In this document: positions 37,903 through 46,169 of the stretch, piece by piece
Layout: every line of letters begins with the position of its first letter
Numbering within the stretch: the stretch's first letter is position 1
Source: CAZDET01 sp964504335
Lineage (GTDB): Bacteria > Bacteroidota > Bacteroidia > Chitinophagales > Saprospiraceae
Assembly: GCA_964504335.1 (NCBI GenBank)
Contig: CAZDET010000008.1
Span: 48,448-112,447, forward strand
DNA length: 64,000 nt
Direction of reading: 5' to 3'
Made by a program: the position numbers and the translations under genes
The notes under the pieces: model-generated
The model's input: only the letters and a program-made list of their open reading frames with translations
What the model was told of the DNA's origin: nothing
Database searches by the model: none

Positions 37903-38628
37903 TCAATCGCCTCGCTGGATATCGTCCTGTGCGGCAAAGACCCGGCGGAGTAGGTCACTCGTGCGGGCCGACACGTCGGTGCGTATGTTTTGTTCTTCCA
38001 CGGCCACCTTGGCAAACAGCCCGTCCAGGGCCTGCCGGGTCACGTAGTCGGCCAGGTCCGGATTGACATCCTCCAGTATCGGAATGCGATTGTAGGCCGT
38101 GACGGCATCCGACCAGATTTTGCGCGCATCGAACTTATCCAACGATTCAATAATCACGGGATTGAATTCCTGGTAGAGCGCTTCGAATGTCTTTTCCCGC
38201 AGGTATTCCGTAGCGGCGTCGTCGGCTCCACGCAGAATATTCATCGCATCCGCGAAGGTAATAGCTTTAATGGCATCGATGAAAATCGGTGCCGCACTCT
38301 TTGCAGCATCCTCTGCACCCTGATTTATTTTCCGTAAAATCTCCGCCTCCAGTTCAGTAAAACCAGGAACTCCCTGCAGCCGATCCGTCACTTCGCGGGC
38401 TTCGGGCGGCAGCAGAATGCGGTAAGGGCTGTCGAAGTAGCCCCCTTCCTGAGCAAGTTCTTTGGCACCCTTTGTAATCCCGACGCGCAGGGCTTCCTTG
38501 AGTCCCGAGCCGACTTCTGCCTCCGATAGCGTACCTCCCAGCACGGTGCCGAGGGTGCGTTGAAGGTCAGCAGTAGAACAGGCGGTACACATCAACAAGA
38601 TGAGTACCCCGCAGCATGATTTCCACAT
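37903..38628 (-). CDS. DUF4197 lipoprotein
   Basis: 241 aa. Signal peptide with lipobox LMCTAC, lipid Cys near residue 17. The whole mature region fits the DUF4197 pattern: LKEALRVGITKGAKELA, YRILLPPEAREVTDRL, AITFADAMNILRGADDAATEYL and a C-terminal ALDGLFAKVAVEE. All-helical, periplasmic; no biochemical function is known for the family. Lies between folB (19 bases upstream) and the dehydrogenase. Confidence 0.88.
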   Translation of the reverse strand: MWKSCCGVLILLMCTACSTADLQRTLGTVLGGTLSEAEVGSGLKEALRVGITKGAKELAQEGGYFDSPYRILLPPEAREVTDRLQGVPGFTELEAEILRKINQGAEDAAKSAAPIFIDAIKAITFADAMNILRGADDAATEYLREKTFEALYQEFNPVIIESLDKFDARKIWSDAVTAYNRIPILEDVNPDLADYVTRQALDGLFAKVAVEEQNIRTDVSARTSDLLRRVFAAQDDIQRGD

Positions 38629-38647
38629 ATGGTAGTTGTTTTATTTT

Positions 38648-39187
38648 TTATTCAGAAAAGTCTTTTCCGAGCCCGAGCCGGTCCCAGTCGATTTTTCCCA
38701 CACTCTTGCTGTCTTTATCGTCTTTGTCCGGGAGATCTCTCCCGAAGCCGAATCGGCTAAGTCCCAATCCGCCCCCCTCCTGAAAACTGCCCGTGCGGAT
38801 TTCGACGGAGGCGGCGGCTACCGCTCCGCCGACCGGCGGGTGGAGCTTAGTCACCTTCAGCTTGACACCGGATACTTGCGGAAATTGGTTTTGGATACGA
38901 TCGACGATGCGTTGGGCCACCGCCTCGATGAGTTGTGCGGGTTTTTTAACCTCCGCCTGCAAGAGCCAGTAAATCGTTTGATAGTTGACGGTGCCGCCGA
39001 GATCGTCGCTGTAGGCAGCCCCGGTCACGTCTGTTCGAACGAATGCATCGATAATGAAATCGTTCCCCGTTTTTTGTTCCTCCGGATAAAATCCAATGGG
39101 TGCGTGAAAGCGAACCCCTTCCAAACCAATGGTCGTGGTGCTACCGAAGGCGCCAAATTTTTCGGGTTGATCAGACTGCTCGAACAT
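38648..39187 (-). CDS. folB: dihydroneopterin aldolase with C-terminal tail
   Basis: Folate-pathway enzyme splitting dihydroneopterin, 179 aa. The core at about 20-132 shows the family pattern: GLEGVRFHAPIGFYPEEQ with the active-site region, NDFIIDAF, TVNYQTIYWLL, LIEAVAQRIVDRI and KVTKLHPPVGG. Most FolB proteins end near residue 125; this one continues for about 45 residues with a charged, Gly/Asp/Lys-rich tail of unknown role. First gene of the folB, DUF4197, dehydrogenase cluster. Confidence 0.88.
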   Translation of the reverse strand: MFEQSDQPEKFGAFGSTTTIGLEGVRFHAPIGFYPEEQKTGNDFIIDAFVRTDVTGAAYSDDLGGTVNYQTIYWLLQAEVKKPAQLIEAVAQRIVDRIQNQFPQVSGVKLKVTKLHPPVGGAVAAASVEIRTGSFQEGGGLGLSRFGFGRDLPDKDDKDSKSVGKIDWDRLGLGKDFSE

Positions 39188-39278
39188 AGCTGGAATTTCT
39201 GCTAGAACGATTCTGCGGAAAGGAAGTTGCCAACTTCGCTTATAACCCTTGGATGACCACAGAAACTCCGATCTTCCG

Positions 39279-39286
39279 TATCTTTG
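39279..39286 (+). promoter_or_regulatory. -7 box for the glutaryl-CoA dehydrogenase gene
   Basis: TATCTTTG, 28 bases upstream of the ATG at 39315, an exact match to TAnnTTTG at a normal distance. A matching -33 element is not evident. Confidence 0.5.
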
Positions 39287-39314
39287 TCATCCAACTAAAT
39301 AATAACCAACCACC

Positions 39315-40538
39315 ATGGCGGTCAAAAACGGCTTGGCACCAGCAGCTATCGAAAAGCGCGCGAAAGCAGATGCATTCCAGTTTCACGATCATTACGGCGT
39401 AGAGGACCTCCTGAACGAGGACCACCGCCTTGCCCGCGAAAGCGTACGGGCATGGGTAAAACAGGAGGTCAGCCCGATCATCGAAGAATACGCAATGCGG
39501 GGGGAGTGCCCCCAACATCTGTACAAGGGGCTCGCAGAGATTGGTGCCTTCGGCCCGAGCCTGCCCGTCGAATACGGTGGCGGTGGTATGGATGAGATCG
39601 CCTATGGCGTCATCATGCAGGAATTGGAACGGGGCGACAGCGGCGTGCGCTCAATGGCCTCGGTACAGGGAAGCCTGGTTATGTATCCCATCTACAAATT
39701 TGGATCGGAAGAGCAGCGCAAAAAATACCTCCCCAAACTCGGTAGCGGGGAATTCATCGGTTGCTTCGGCCTGACGGAGCCCGACCACGGCTCCAACCCG
39801 GCTGGCATGCTCACCAACATCGTTGATGACGGCGATGCCTATATTCTCAACGGCTCCAAGATGTGGATCACCAACTCGCCGGTAGCCGATGTAGCCGTCG
39901 TATGGGCAAAAGATGAACAAGGCAAGATCCGCGGCCTGATCGTCGAGTCGGGCTCCCCCGGGTTCAGCGCCCCGGAGATTCACGGAAAGTGGTCGCTGCG
40001 GGCCAGCATTACCGGCGAATTGGTGTTCGAAGACGTTCGCGTGCCAAAAGCCAATCTACTGCCCAACGTGGCCGGGCTAAAGGGGCCGCTGAGCTGCCTG
40101 TCGAAAGCCCGCTACGGAATTGCCTGGGGAGCCATCGGGGCGGCGCTCGATTGCTACGATTCAGCGCTGCGCTACAGCCTCGAACGCGAACAGTTTGGCA
40201 AGCCCATCGCCGGTTTTCAGCTCACGCAGAAGAAACTCGCCGAGATGATTACCGAAATCACGAAGGCCCAACTGCTGGCCTGGCGATTGGGTACCCTCGC
40301 CAACGAAGGCAAAGCCACCCCCGCTCAAATTTCGATGGCCAAGCGCAATAATGTGCAAATGGCACTGGAAATTGCCCGCGAAGCCCGCCAAATCCACGGT
40401 GGAATGGGCATCACCAACGAATATCCGGTGATGCGCCACATGATGAATCTCGAAACGGTCCTCACCTACGAGGGAACCCACGATATTCATCTGTTAATCA
40501 CCGGACTCGACGTTACCGGCATCAATGCATTCAGCTAG
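39315..40538 (+). CDS. glutaryl-CoA dehydrogenase (acyl-CoA dehydrogenase family)
   Basis: FAD enzyme converting glutaryl-CoA to crotonyl-CoA in lysine/tryptophan breakdown, 407 aa. N-terminal helical domain, FAD site with CFGLTEPDHGSNPAGM and MWITNSPVADV, C-terminal domain with IHGGMGITNEYPVMRHMMN and the catalytic Glu in TYEGTHDIH. The last motif and overall pattern favour glutaryl-CoA dehydrogenase over straight-chain acyl-CoA dehydrogenases. Its own promoter box lies just upstream. Confidence 0.9.
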   Translation: MAVKNGLAPAAIEKRAKADAFQFHDHYGVEDLLNEDHRLARESVRAWVKQEVSPIIEEYAMRGECPQHLYKGLAEIGAFGPSLPVEYGGGGMDEIAYGVIMQELERGDSGVRSMASVQGSLVMYPIYKFGSEEQRKKYLPKLGSGEFIGCFGLTEPDHGSNPAGMLTNIVDDGDAYILNGSKMWITNSPVADVAVVWAKDEQGKIRGLIVESGSPGFSAPEIHGKWSLRASITGELVFEDVRVPKANLLPNVAGLKGPLSCLSKARYGIAWGAIGAALDCYDSALRYSLEREQFGKPIAGFQLTQKKLAEMITEITKAQLLAWRLGTLANEGKATPAQISMAKRNNVQMALEIAREARQIHGGMGITNEYPVMRHMMNLETVLTYEGTHDIHLLITGLDVTGINAFS

Positions 40539-40660
40539 AAGTGTGAGTGTGGGTTTGGGTGCGAGTGTGGGTGTATGTGCACGTTCTTTATGATTTTGGT
40601 AAAACAATTGTAGCTGTTTTCTACGTTTAATTCACTAGATTCAGTAAACAGCAGACAAAC

Positions 40661-41848
40661 ATGAACCTCCGAGTATCTTTCTTGGGGCTTGTGGTCGCCA
40701 GCCTAGTCGTGTCCCCCCTTCTTGCGCAACTTGACGATCCGATTGTCCTCACCAACCCATCGTTCGAAGATATGCCCCGCCATAGCTATGCCCCTATCGG
40801 CTGGTTTGACTGTGGCTTCCCGGGTGAATCTCCTCCCGATGTTCAACCCGATCCGATGCGGCAATTCCTGGTCCGCAAAGGGGCGCAACACGGGAATACC
40901 TACCTGGGAATGGTGGTGCGCGATAACGACACCTGGGAAAAGGTCTCTCAACAACTAACCAACCCGTTGCAGGCCGGTACGTGCTACGAGTTCAGTATTT
41001 TCCTGGCTCGTTCGGAAGTGTACGTGAGCCAAAGCCGCATTTCCGATGAGCGTGCCAATTACGTAACCCCCGCCAAGCTGCGGATATACGGGGGCTTCGG
41101 CAATTGTGATAAAGGGCAGATGCTGGCCGAAACAAATGTAATTACAAATTACCGCTGGCTGGAATATCGCTTCAAGCTCAAACCGGAGCAGAATTTTACC
41201 CACATCCTATTTGAGGCGTTTTACAACACGCCCACTCTGTTTCCCTACAACGGGAACATTCTCCTGGACAATGCCTCCGCGCTGCGTCCTGTGGCCTGCG
41301 AACAAGATATTTTCGAATCCGAACCGATGGTTGCTCAGAATCAACCGCAGCCCCCCACCGTTCCGCGAGCCGCGCCACCCAATGAACCCGCCCCCCAGCA
41401 ATACGAAGCACAGCCGACCCCCCGTCAGCCGGAGCCGCAGCGCCTGGACCCGAGCACCCGCCTATCTGCCGTAGAGCGGGAAGATCTCGTCGTCGATCAG
41501 GTCTTTCAAATCGAAAACATCACCTTCAAGGCAAATAGCGCCGAATTGGCTCCCAACTCAAAAGAGGGGCTGGAGGAGCTCCTCAACTTCATGCGCGCCA
41601 ATCAGGATGTCGTCATTGAGGTAGGCGGCCATACCAGTGGCTTAGCCAGTATCTCCTTCGCACAAACCCTGTCGGACGACCGGGCGGAATCCGTGAAAAG
41701 TTATCTGGTGCAACAAGGCATCCGCTTTAACCGCATCCTCGCCAAAGGCTACGGCCGATCGCGTCAGATTGCGCCCAACGATACCGCAGCAGGCCGCCGC
41801 AAAAATCAGCGCGTGGAGGTTCGGATTATCGGATTTCTCAAGAGCTGA
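40661..41848 (+). CDS. OmpA-family protein with N-terminal jelly-roll-like domain
   Basis: Envelope protein of 395 aa. Signal peptide ending SPLLAQ; a beta-rich domain at about 25-215 (LTNPSFEDMP, then LTNPLQAGTCYEFSIFLA and ILLDNASAL) that looks like a carbohydrate-binding jelly roll; a Pro/Gln-rich linker (about 225-270); and a C-terminal OmpA domain (about 290-395) with the peptidoglycan-contact residues in LSDDRAESVKSYLV and GRRKNQRVEVRI. It probably ties a surface or periplasmic binding domain to the cell wall. It overlaps the convergent aroA stop by 11 bases. Confidence 0.85.
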   Translation: MNLRVSFLGLVVASLVVSPLLAQLDDPIVLTNPSFEDMPRHSYAPIGWFDCGFPGESPPDVQPDPMRQFLVRKGAQHGNTYLGMVVRDNDTWEKVSQQLTNPLQAGTCYEFSIFLARSEVYVSQSRISDERANYVTPAKLRIYGGFGNCDKGQMLAETNVITNYRWLEYRFKLKPEQNFTHILFEAFYNTPTLFPYNGNILLDNASALRPVACEQDIFESEPMVAQNQPQPPTVPRAAPPNEPAPQQYEAQPTPRQPEPQRLDPSTRLSAVEREDLVVDQVFQIENITFKANSAELAPNSKEGLEELLNFMRANQDVVIEVGGHTSGLASISFAQTLSDDRAESVKSYLVQQGIRFNRILAKGYGRSRQIAPNDTAAGRRKNQRVEVRIIGFLKS

Positions 41849-43088
41849 TGCGGAAGCCAAGCGCTTGCAGATCCTCCCAGAAACCTGGATAGGATTTAAC
41901 GACCACTCCCGGTTCTTCAATGCGTACAGGACGGAGAAGTGCCAAGGGCGCAAAAGCCATGGCCATGCGGTGGTCCTCGTAGGTTTGAAATACGGGTGGG
42001 CTATCCCAGGCCACACGGCCTTCTAACATGAAGTGCTCCTGCTGATCTTTTTTCGAAAAATGGGGCGGTAGTTTGGCAAACGATACTCCTACTTTTTTCA
42101 GCTCGGCTTTGAGTGCGGCCACGCGATCCGTTTCTTTGATTTTAAGAGTTTGCAAGCCGGTGAGAATAGCCACCGTGTTGGTGGCGGCACAGGTCACGGC
42201 TACGGTTTGGGCCAGGTCGGGACAATCCAAAAAATCGTATTCGAGGTGAGAGCTCGGCTTACCGTTCTTAGTCAGGCGAATCCCGCTTTCCGTGAACGCC
42301 GTGTCTATTCCAAATCGACGGTAAATGTCGGGCAGAACCGCATCTCCCTGCACGCTGTCCTGGAATAGGCCGTCGATTTGCAAGTTCACCGTTTCTGCCA
42401 GCGTAGCCATGCTGTAATAATAGCTGGCGGCCGACCAGTCGGCCTCCACGGTAAAGGGACGCGCCTGGTACGCCTGAGGGGCCACCCAAATCCGGTTGCC
42501 CGCCCACTCGGATTCGACTCCGTAGTGCGCCATGATGCGCAGGGTCATTTCCAGGTAAGGACGAGATACGAGCGCTCCCTCCAACTCGATCCTCAGCCCC
42601 TGCGGTAGGGTAGGTGCAATCAGAAGCAAAGCCGAAATGTACTGGCTGCTAGTTGTGGCACTGATGCGCACCTCCGACTGCCGATCAAGTTCCGAGTACC
42701 CGATGCGAAGAGGTGGATAGCCTTCCTTCTCCAGGTACTCGATATCGGCTCCCAGGGTGCGCAGGGCGTCTACCAGTACTCCGATAGGTCGTTGCTTCAT
42801 CCGCTCGGAGCCCGTCAGTACCTGCGTGCCTGGCTGACGCGATAAATAGGCCGTGAGAAATCGGTAGGTCGTCCCCGCCGGACCGGCATCGAGCCGCTCC
42901 GCATCGCTCGCCAGCAGTTGCCGCAGCAACGCCGTATCGTTGGCGGAAGCCAACCGCCGGGGTAGGATTCCCCCGGGGGTAAGCGCATGTATAATCAATG
43001 CCCGGTTGCTGATGCTCTTGCTTCCGGTTAGGGCAATACGTCCCTTGATGACCCGATCGGCCTTCGACAATTGCAGTATTTCGCTCAT
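41838..43088 (-). CDS. aroA: 3-phosphoshikimate 1-carboxyvinyltransferase
   Basis: EPSP synthase of the shikimate pathway, 416 aa. Family motifs: TGSKSISNRALIIHAL at the start, GPAGTTYRFLTAYL in the PEP site (normally GTAxR), and ETDRVAALKAELKKVG near the end with the catalytic Glu. QYISALLLIAP is also present. Slightly short but complete. Regulated probably from a -7 box at 43159-43166. aroB lies elsewhere in the window and is not linked. Confidence 0.95.
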   Translation of the reverse strand: MSEILQLSKADRVIKGRIALTGSKSISNRALIIHALTPGGILPRRLASANDTALLRQLLASDAERLDAGPAGTTYRFLTAYLSRQPGTQVLTGSERMKQRPIGVLVDALRTLGADIEYLEKEGYPPLRIGYSELDRQSEVRISATTSSQYISALLLIAPTLPQGLRIELEGALVSRPYLEMTLRIMAHYGVESEWAGNRIWVAPQAYQARPFTVEADWSAASYYYSMATLAETVNLQIDGLFQDSVQGDAVLPDIYRRFGIDTAFTESGIRLTKNGKPSSHLEYDFLDCPDLAQTVAVTCAATNTVAILTGLQTLKIKETDRVAALKAELKKVGVSFAKLPPHFSKKDQQEHFMLEGRVAWDSPPVFQTYEDHRMAMAFAPLALLRPVRIEEPGVVVKSYPGFWEDLQALGFRISS

Positions 43089-43158
43089 AATCAGTGGATG
43101 ATCCCCAAAAGTAAGCCTCCTCGTTAATCGTCCGAATGAACATTCAGAAAAATTATTT

Positions 43159-43166
43159 CAAAGATA
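43159..43166 (-). promoter_or_regulatory. -7 box for aroA
   Basis: TATCTTTG on the minus strand, 71 bases upstream of the aroA ATG, exact match to TAnnTTTG. No clear -33 element. Confidence 0.4.
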
Positions 43167-43229
43167 TGAGTACAGAATTGGGTGGAGCTGCTTATCGGTA
43201 TAGTTAATCAACCCATTAATTATTTTCCA

Positions 43230-43934
43230 ATGAAAAACCTGTTGTACATCCCATTGAGCTTGTTTTTTGTCTTCCTGATCAGCGCCTGCGACAATTCCGA
43301 AAATGATATCGCCCCTGAGGAAGCAATCACGACCGAAGAAGCCTTTTACATCGTAGAAGGAAGCGTGACAAACACCAGCGAAGGCCTAACCCAGGAAGTG
43401 GTGGATGCGGCACTGTTAGCCGAAAACCTTATTTGCAATACCAGCTTTGACTCGACTTTCACCCGAAGCTACGATGGCGACCGCGTTTCCGCCAATTTTC
43501 AACTAGACTGGGAATGGTCGATCGCTTGTAACGGATTTGGAGTACCCACCGAGCTCCAATTCTCTAGCTCTACGCAAGGAGATTTCGAAAGTCTGCGCAT
43601 CGAATCGGCCAGCAGTGCCACCGGCAGCTACTTAGTGACTGGATTGAACTTCGGCAGCCCGTCTTACGTCCTGAGCGGCAACTACAACCGGCAGGGCAGC
43701 CAGGCGCTGAAGGTAGGAGAGATGAATAGTTTCAACTCTACAGTGGCGCTCACGGTAACCGACCTGTCCGTCAGCAAGAGTTCGTACACCATCGAAAGCG
43801 GCGGTGGTACCTTCACCCTTAGTGGCACTAACAAAGAGGGAAAAAGCTTCCTGGTCGAAGGAACCATTGTATTCCACGGCAACCGATCGGCTACCCTTAC
43901 CATCAACGGCGAGGAATTCGACCTAAACTGGTAG
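43230..43934 (+). CDS. lipoprotein, unknown function
   Basis: 234 aa from the ATG at 43230, which starts a lipoprotein signal ending FLISAC (lipid Cys near 19). The mature part is beta-rich with repeated Ser/Thr/Gly turns (FTLSGTNKEGKSFLVEGTI in part: FTLSGTNKEGKSF) and two possible disulfide cysteines. No family recognised. It ends before a perfect palindrome that separates it from the convergent gene at 44000. Confidence 0.7.
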   Translation: MKNLLYIPLSLFFVFLISACDNSENDIAPEEAITTEEAFYIVEGSVTNTSEGLTQEVVDAALLAENLICNTSFDSTFTRSYDGDRVSANFQLDWEWSIACNGFGVPTELQFSSSTQGDFESLRIESASSATGSYLVTGLNFGSPSYVLSGNYNRQGSQALKVGEMNSFNSTVALTVTDLSVSKSSYTIESGGGTFTLSGTNKEGKSFLVEGTIVFHGNRSATLTINGEEFDLNW

Positions 43935-43949
43935 TTGACTCCCGCCCCT

Positions 43950-43983
43950 CGTCGGTGTATTCTGAATTCAGAATACACCGACG
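43950..43983. terminator. perfect 34-bp palindrome, terminator
   Basis: Bases 43950-43966 are the exact reverse complement of 43967-43983, centred on GAATTC, followed on the plus strand by GTTTT. It sits between two convergent genes. As RNA it would fold into a long stem with a minimal loop, consistent with an intrinsic terminator. Confidence 0.75.
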
Positions 43984-43999
43984 GTTTTAAAGCAGCTTC

Positions 44000-44368
44000 T
44001 TATTGGCCCGCCACTCGTTTAATTTCAGAAATACGCAGAGCGTAGATTACCTGGCCGCCCATGCGCGGAGCGGGTAAATCTTCGGATTGCGTTAGCGTAC
44101 CGGATACCACTACCTTTAGGCCCGGCTCTTTTAGGCTCTCCGGTAAATCGTCGACGAAGGCCGTAATCATCGAATCTATGGTCCCCGGCTCCGTAAAATT
44201 GATTACATACTGGTCGCTATCCGACCAATAATCAACGGTTCCTTCCCGGTTTTCAATGGTTTGCTGATCATCGGTCATGTTTCTAGATTTAGTTTGGTTT
44301 AATGCACAACTACTGAAATGCGATATTAATAGCATAAATGCTAAGCTAATTCTTCCTAACGCTTCCAT
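44000..44368 (-). CDS. small lipoprotein, unknown function
   Basis: 122 aa. Signal peptide with lipobox HFSSC, lipid Cys near residue 21. The short mature domain (INFTEPGTIDSMITAF, LKVVVSGTLTQ, QVIYALRISEIKRV) has a strand pattern like an oligonucleotide-binding fold but no family is recognised. Convergent with the lipoprotein ending at 43934. Confidence 0.65.
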   Translation of the reverse strand: MEALGRISLAFMLLISHFSSCALNQTKSRNMTDDQQTIENREGTVDYWSDSDQYVINFTEPGTIDSMITAFVDDLPESLKEPGLKVVVSGTLTQSEDLPAPRMGGQVIYALRISEIKRVAGQ

Positions 44369-44717
44369 TTGTATCTAATTTTAGGAGGGATAATCCTGTG
44401 AACCAATCAGCAAGTTTACAGGATTTTTTATTGAAAGTCAATTTCTTATGTTCTCCCATTCTTTGAAAATATCCAGGAAAACCTGGATTTCCCGGCATTA
44501 AAGTATCCCGTAATTTTGGGGAACCTTTAATACGTTAGAATTGACCTAACACCGAGGAAAAAAGCAGACATCCCTGCGCTTATGGTCAGCTTCTCCACAC
44601 TAGCCTGATGGCAATTGCCGCCCGGCAACTCGTTTTAAATCATTGATTCGAAAATTAGCAAGGGAACTCCCCTTCCACATAGACCTAACTTATTCACTTC
44701 TTAAATTCTGGACCCAT
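44369..44717. other. intergenic region before the matrixin gene
   Basis: About 350 bases without a gene. A possible -7 box TAATTTTG lies at 44511-44518 on the plus strand, about 200 bases ahead of the matrixin start. A short hairpin ccagg-aaaa-cctgg lies at about 44473-44486. Nothing else is recognised. Confidence 0.35.
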
Positions 44718-46019
44718 ATGAGTGATGTCATCAAGCGGTCGGACTTCATCCCCGAAGCATCTGACCTAAGAGTTGGTTCCCAAGGCACCGATGTCGAACG
44801 ACTGAAGACCTTTTTAAAGCGATTCGGCTACATGAACCGCGGCAAAATCGAATACGAAGGAATCGATAATCCGCCGGAGCCGATAGAAACCGACGACGAT
44901 CCGTCTACCCGTTCGGTACAGTTCCCTACCAACGGCACCTTCGACGAGCTAACCAAGGAGGCCCTCGCCGAATTTCAGGCGTTTTACGGCCTGGAAAAAA
45001 CCGGGGAACTCAACATGGAAACCCTGGGGGCCATGCAGACAAAGCGCTGTGGCTTCCCCGACCTGGGTGAATACACCGCCGAAGGCCGCAAGTGGAACAA
45101 AAACGACCTAACCTACGGATTCATTAACTACGGTAACGACCTCAACCCGAGTGAGGTACGCCAGGCAGTTGAACAGGCATTTGCCATGTGGGCTGCTGAA
45201 ACCCCACTGAGCTTCCGCCGGGTTTCTAATGTGAATTCAGCGGATATCCGCATTCAGTTTGCTTCTGGCAATCACGGAGACGGCGCCTCTTTCGACGGGG
45301 CGAGCGGCGTGCTCGCCCACGCCTTCTATCCGCCACCTAATGGCGGTGCCCTGGCCGGCGATGCTCACTTCGACGAAGCGGAAACCTGGACCATCAATAT
45401 CCCGACAGGAAGCGGTAAAATCGATTTGGTGACTGTGGCAGCCCACGAATTCGGTCATTCACTGGGGCTGGCCCATTCTAATGTAAGCGGATCGCTCATG
45501 TTCCCTACCTACAGCGGCCCACACCGCTTTTTGCACTCCGACGATATGCAAGGCATTCGCTCCATCTACGGCGGCTATCAAATCGCCCAGGCTCCGTGGA
45601 TTCACGGAACCAGCATCCAGGTGGAGCGCCCCCAAAATCTGGATTCCATTGTACGAGCCGGCTTCTACACCTACCTGACCGGTAAGGAAAACACCACGAA
45701 CTGGTTCCACTTTGCCGTACCCACGCCGGTAATTGTCGATCGCAAGCGTCTGAAAATTGCCCGGGCGATGCTGCGCTGCCGGACACATTCCGACAAAGCA
45801 ATCATCCGCGATGTGCACCTGTACGACGGATTTAGCAAAATTGCTTCTCACAACGATGTGAATCTAAGCGGCAATCAATGGTTCGTGAAATTCGGTGTTG
45901 CTTCCAAGCCCTACGTTTATTGGGGCCTGGGCATTTCGATCGGCGTTGAATTCAAGCCCGGAACGGCCAGACAGCGCCGCATGGATTTCGCCTCCGCCGG
46001 CTTTGATCTGATCGAATAA
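44718..46019 (+). CDS. matrixin-like metalloprotease with peptidoglycan-binding domain
   Basis: 433 aa from the ATG at 44718. Peptidoglycan-binding helical domain at about 10-100 (LRVGSQGTDVERLKTFLKRFGY), the same arrangement as the propeptide of matrix metalloproteinases, then a catalytic domain with the zinc motif HEFGHSLGLAH starting at His243, calcium/zinc-type residues in AFYPPPNGGALAGDAHFD, and LMFPTY as the Met-turn. A C-terminal beta domain follows (about 295-433). The cysteine-switch motif is not evident. There is no obvious signal peptide from this start, and no type IX sorting domain. Confidence 0.85.
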   Translation: MSDVIKRSDFIPEASDLRVGSQGTDVERLKTFLKRFGYMNRGKIEYEGIDNPPEPIETDDDPSTRSVQFPTNGTFDELTKEALAEFQAFYGLEKTGELNMETLGAMQTKRCGFPDLGEYTAEGRKWNKNDLTYGFINYGNDLNPSEVRQAVEQAFAMWAAETPLSFRRVSNVNSADIRIQFASGNHGDGASFDGASGVLAHAFYPPPNGGALAGDAHFDEAETWTINIPTGSGKIDLVTVAAHEFGHSLGLAHSNVSGSLMFPTYSGPHRFLHSDDMQGIRSIYGGYQIAQAPWIHGTSIQVERPQNLDSIVRAGFYTYLTGKENTTNWFHFAVPTPVIVDRKRLKIARAMLRCRTHSDKAIIRDVHLYDGFSKIASHNDVNLSGNQWFVKFGVASKPYVYWGLGISIGVEFKPGTARQRRMDFASAGFDLIE

Positions 46020-46032
46020 TTTGTACGTGACT

Positions 46033-46065
46033 CAAAGTGGTTTGGGCTTGTTCCAAGCCACTTTG
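46033..46065 (+). terminator. hairpin after the matrixin gene
   Basis: A 13-base stem (46033-46045 with 46053-46065), one G-U pair, 7-base loop, 14 bases after the matrixin stop. T-rich sequence follows some 10 bases later. Also separates the convergent S41 peptidase gene. Confidence 0.5.
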
Positions 46066-46169
46066 GTCAGTATCATTTCGTTTTGCTTCAAGAATCCGTG
46101 TATTAAGTTTCTTAAGGAAACACTAGCAGATCGTTTGGCCAAAACCAAAGTATTCCGTACGCGATGTAC

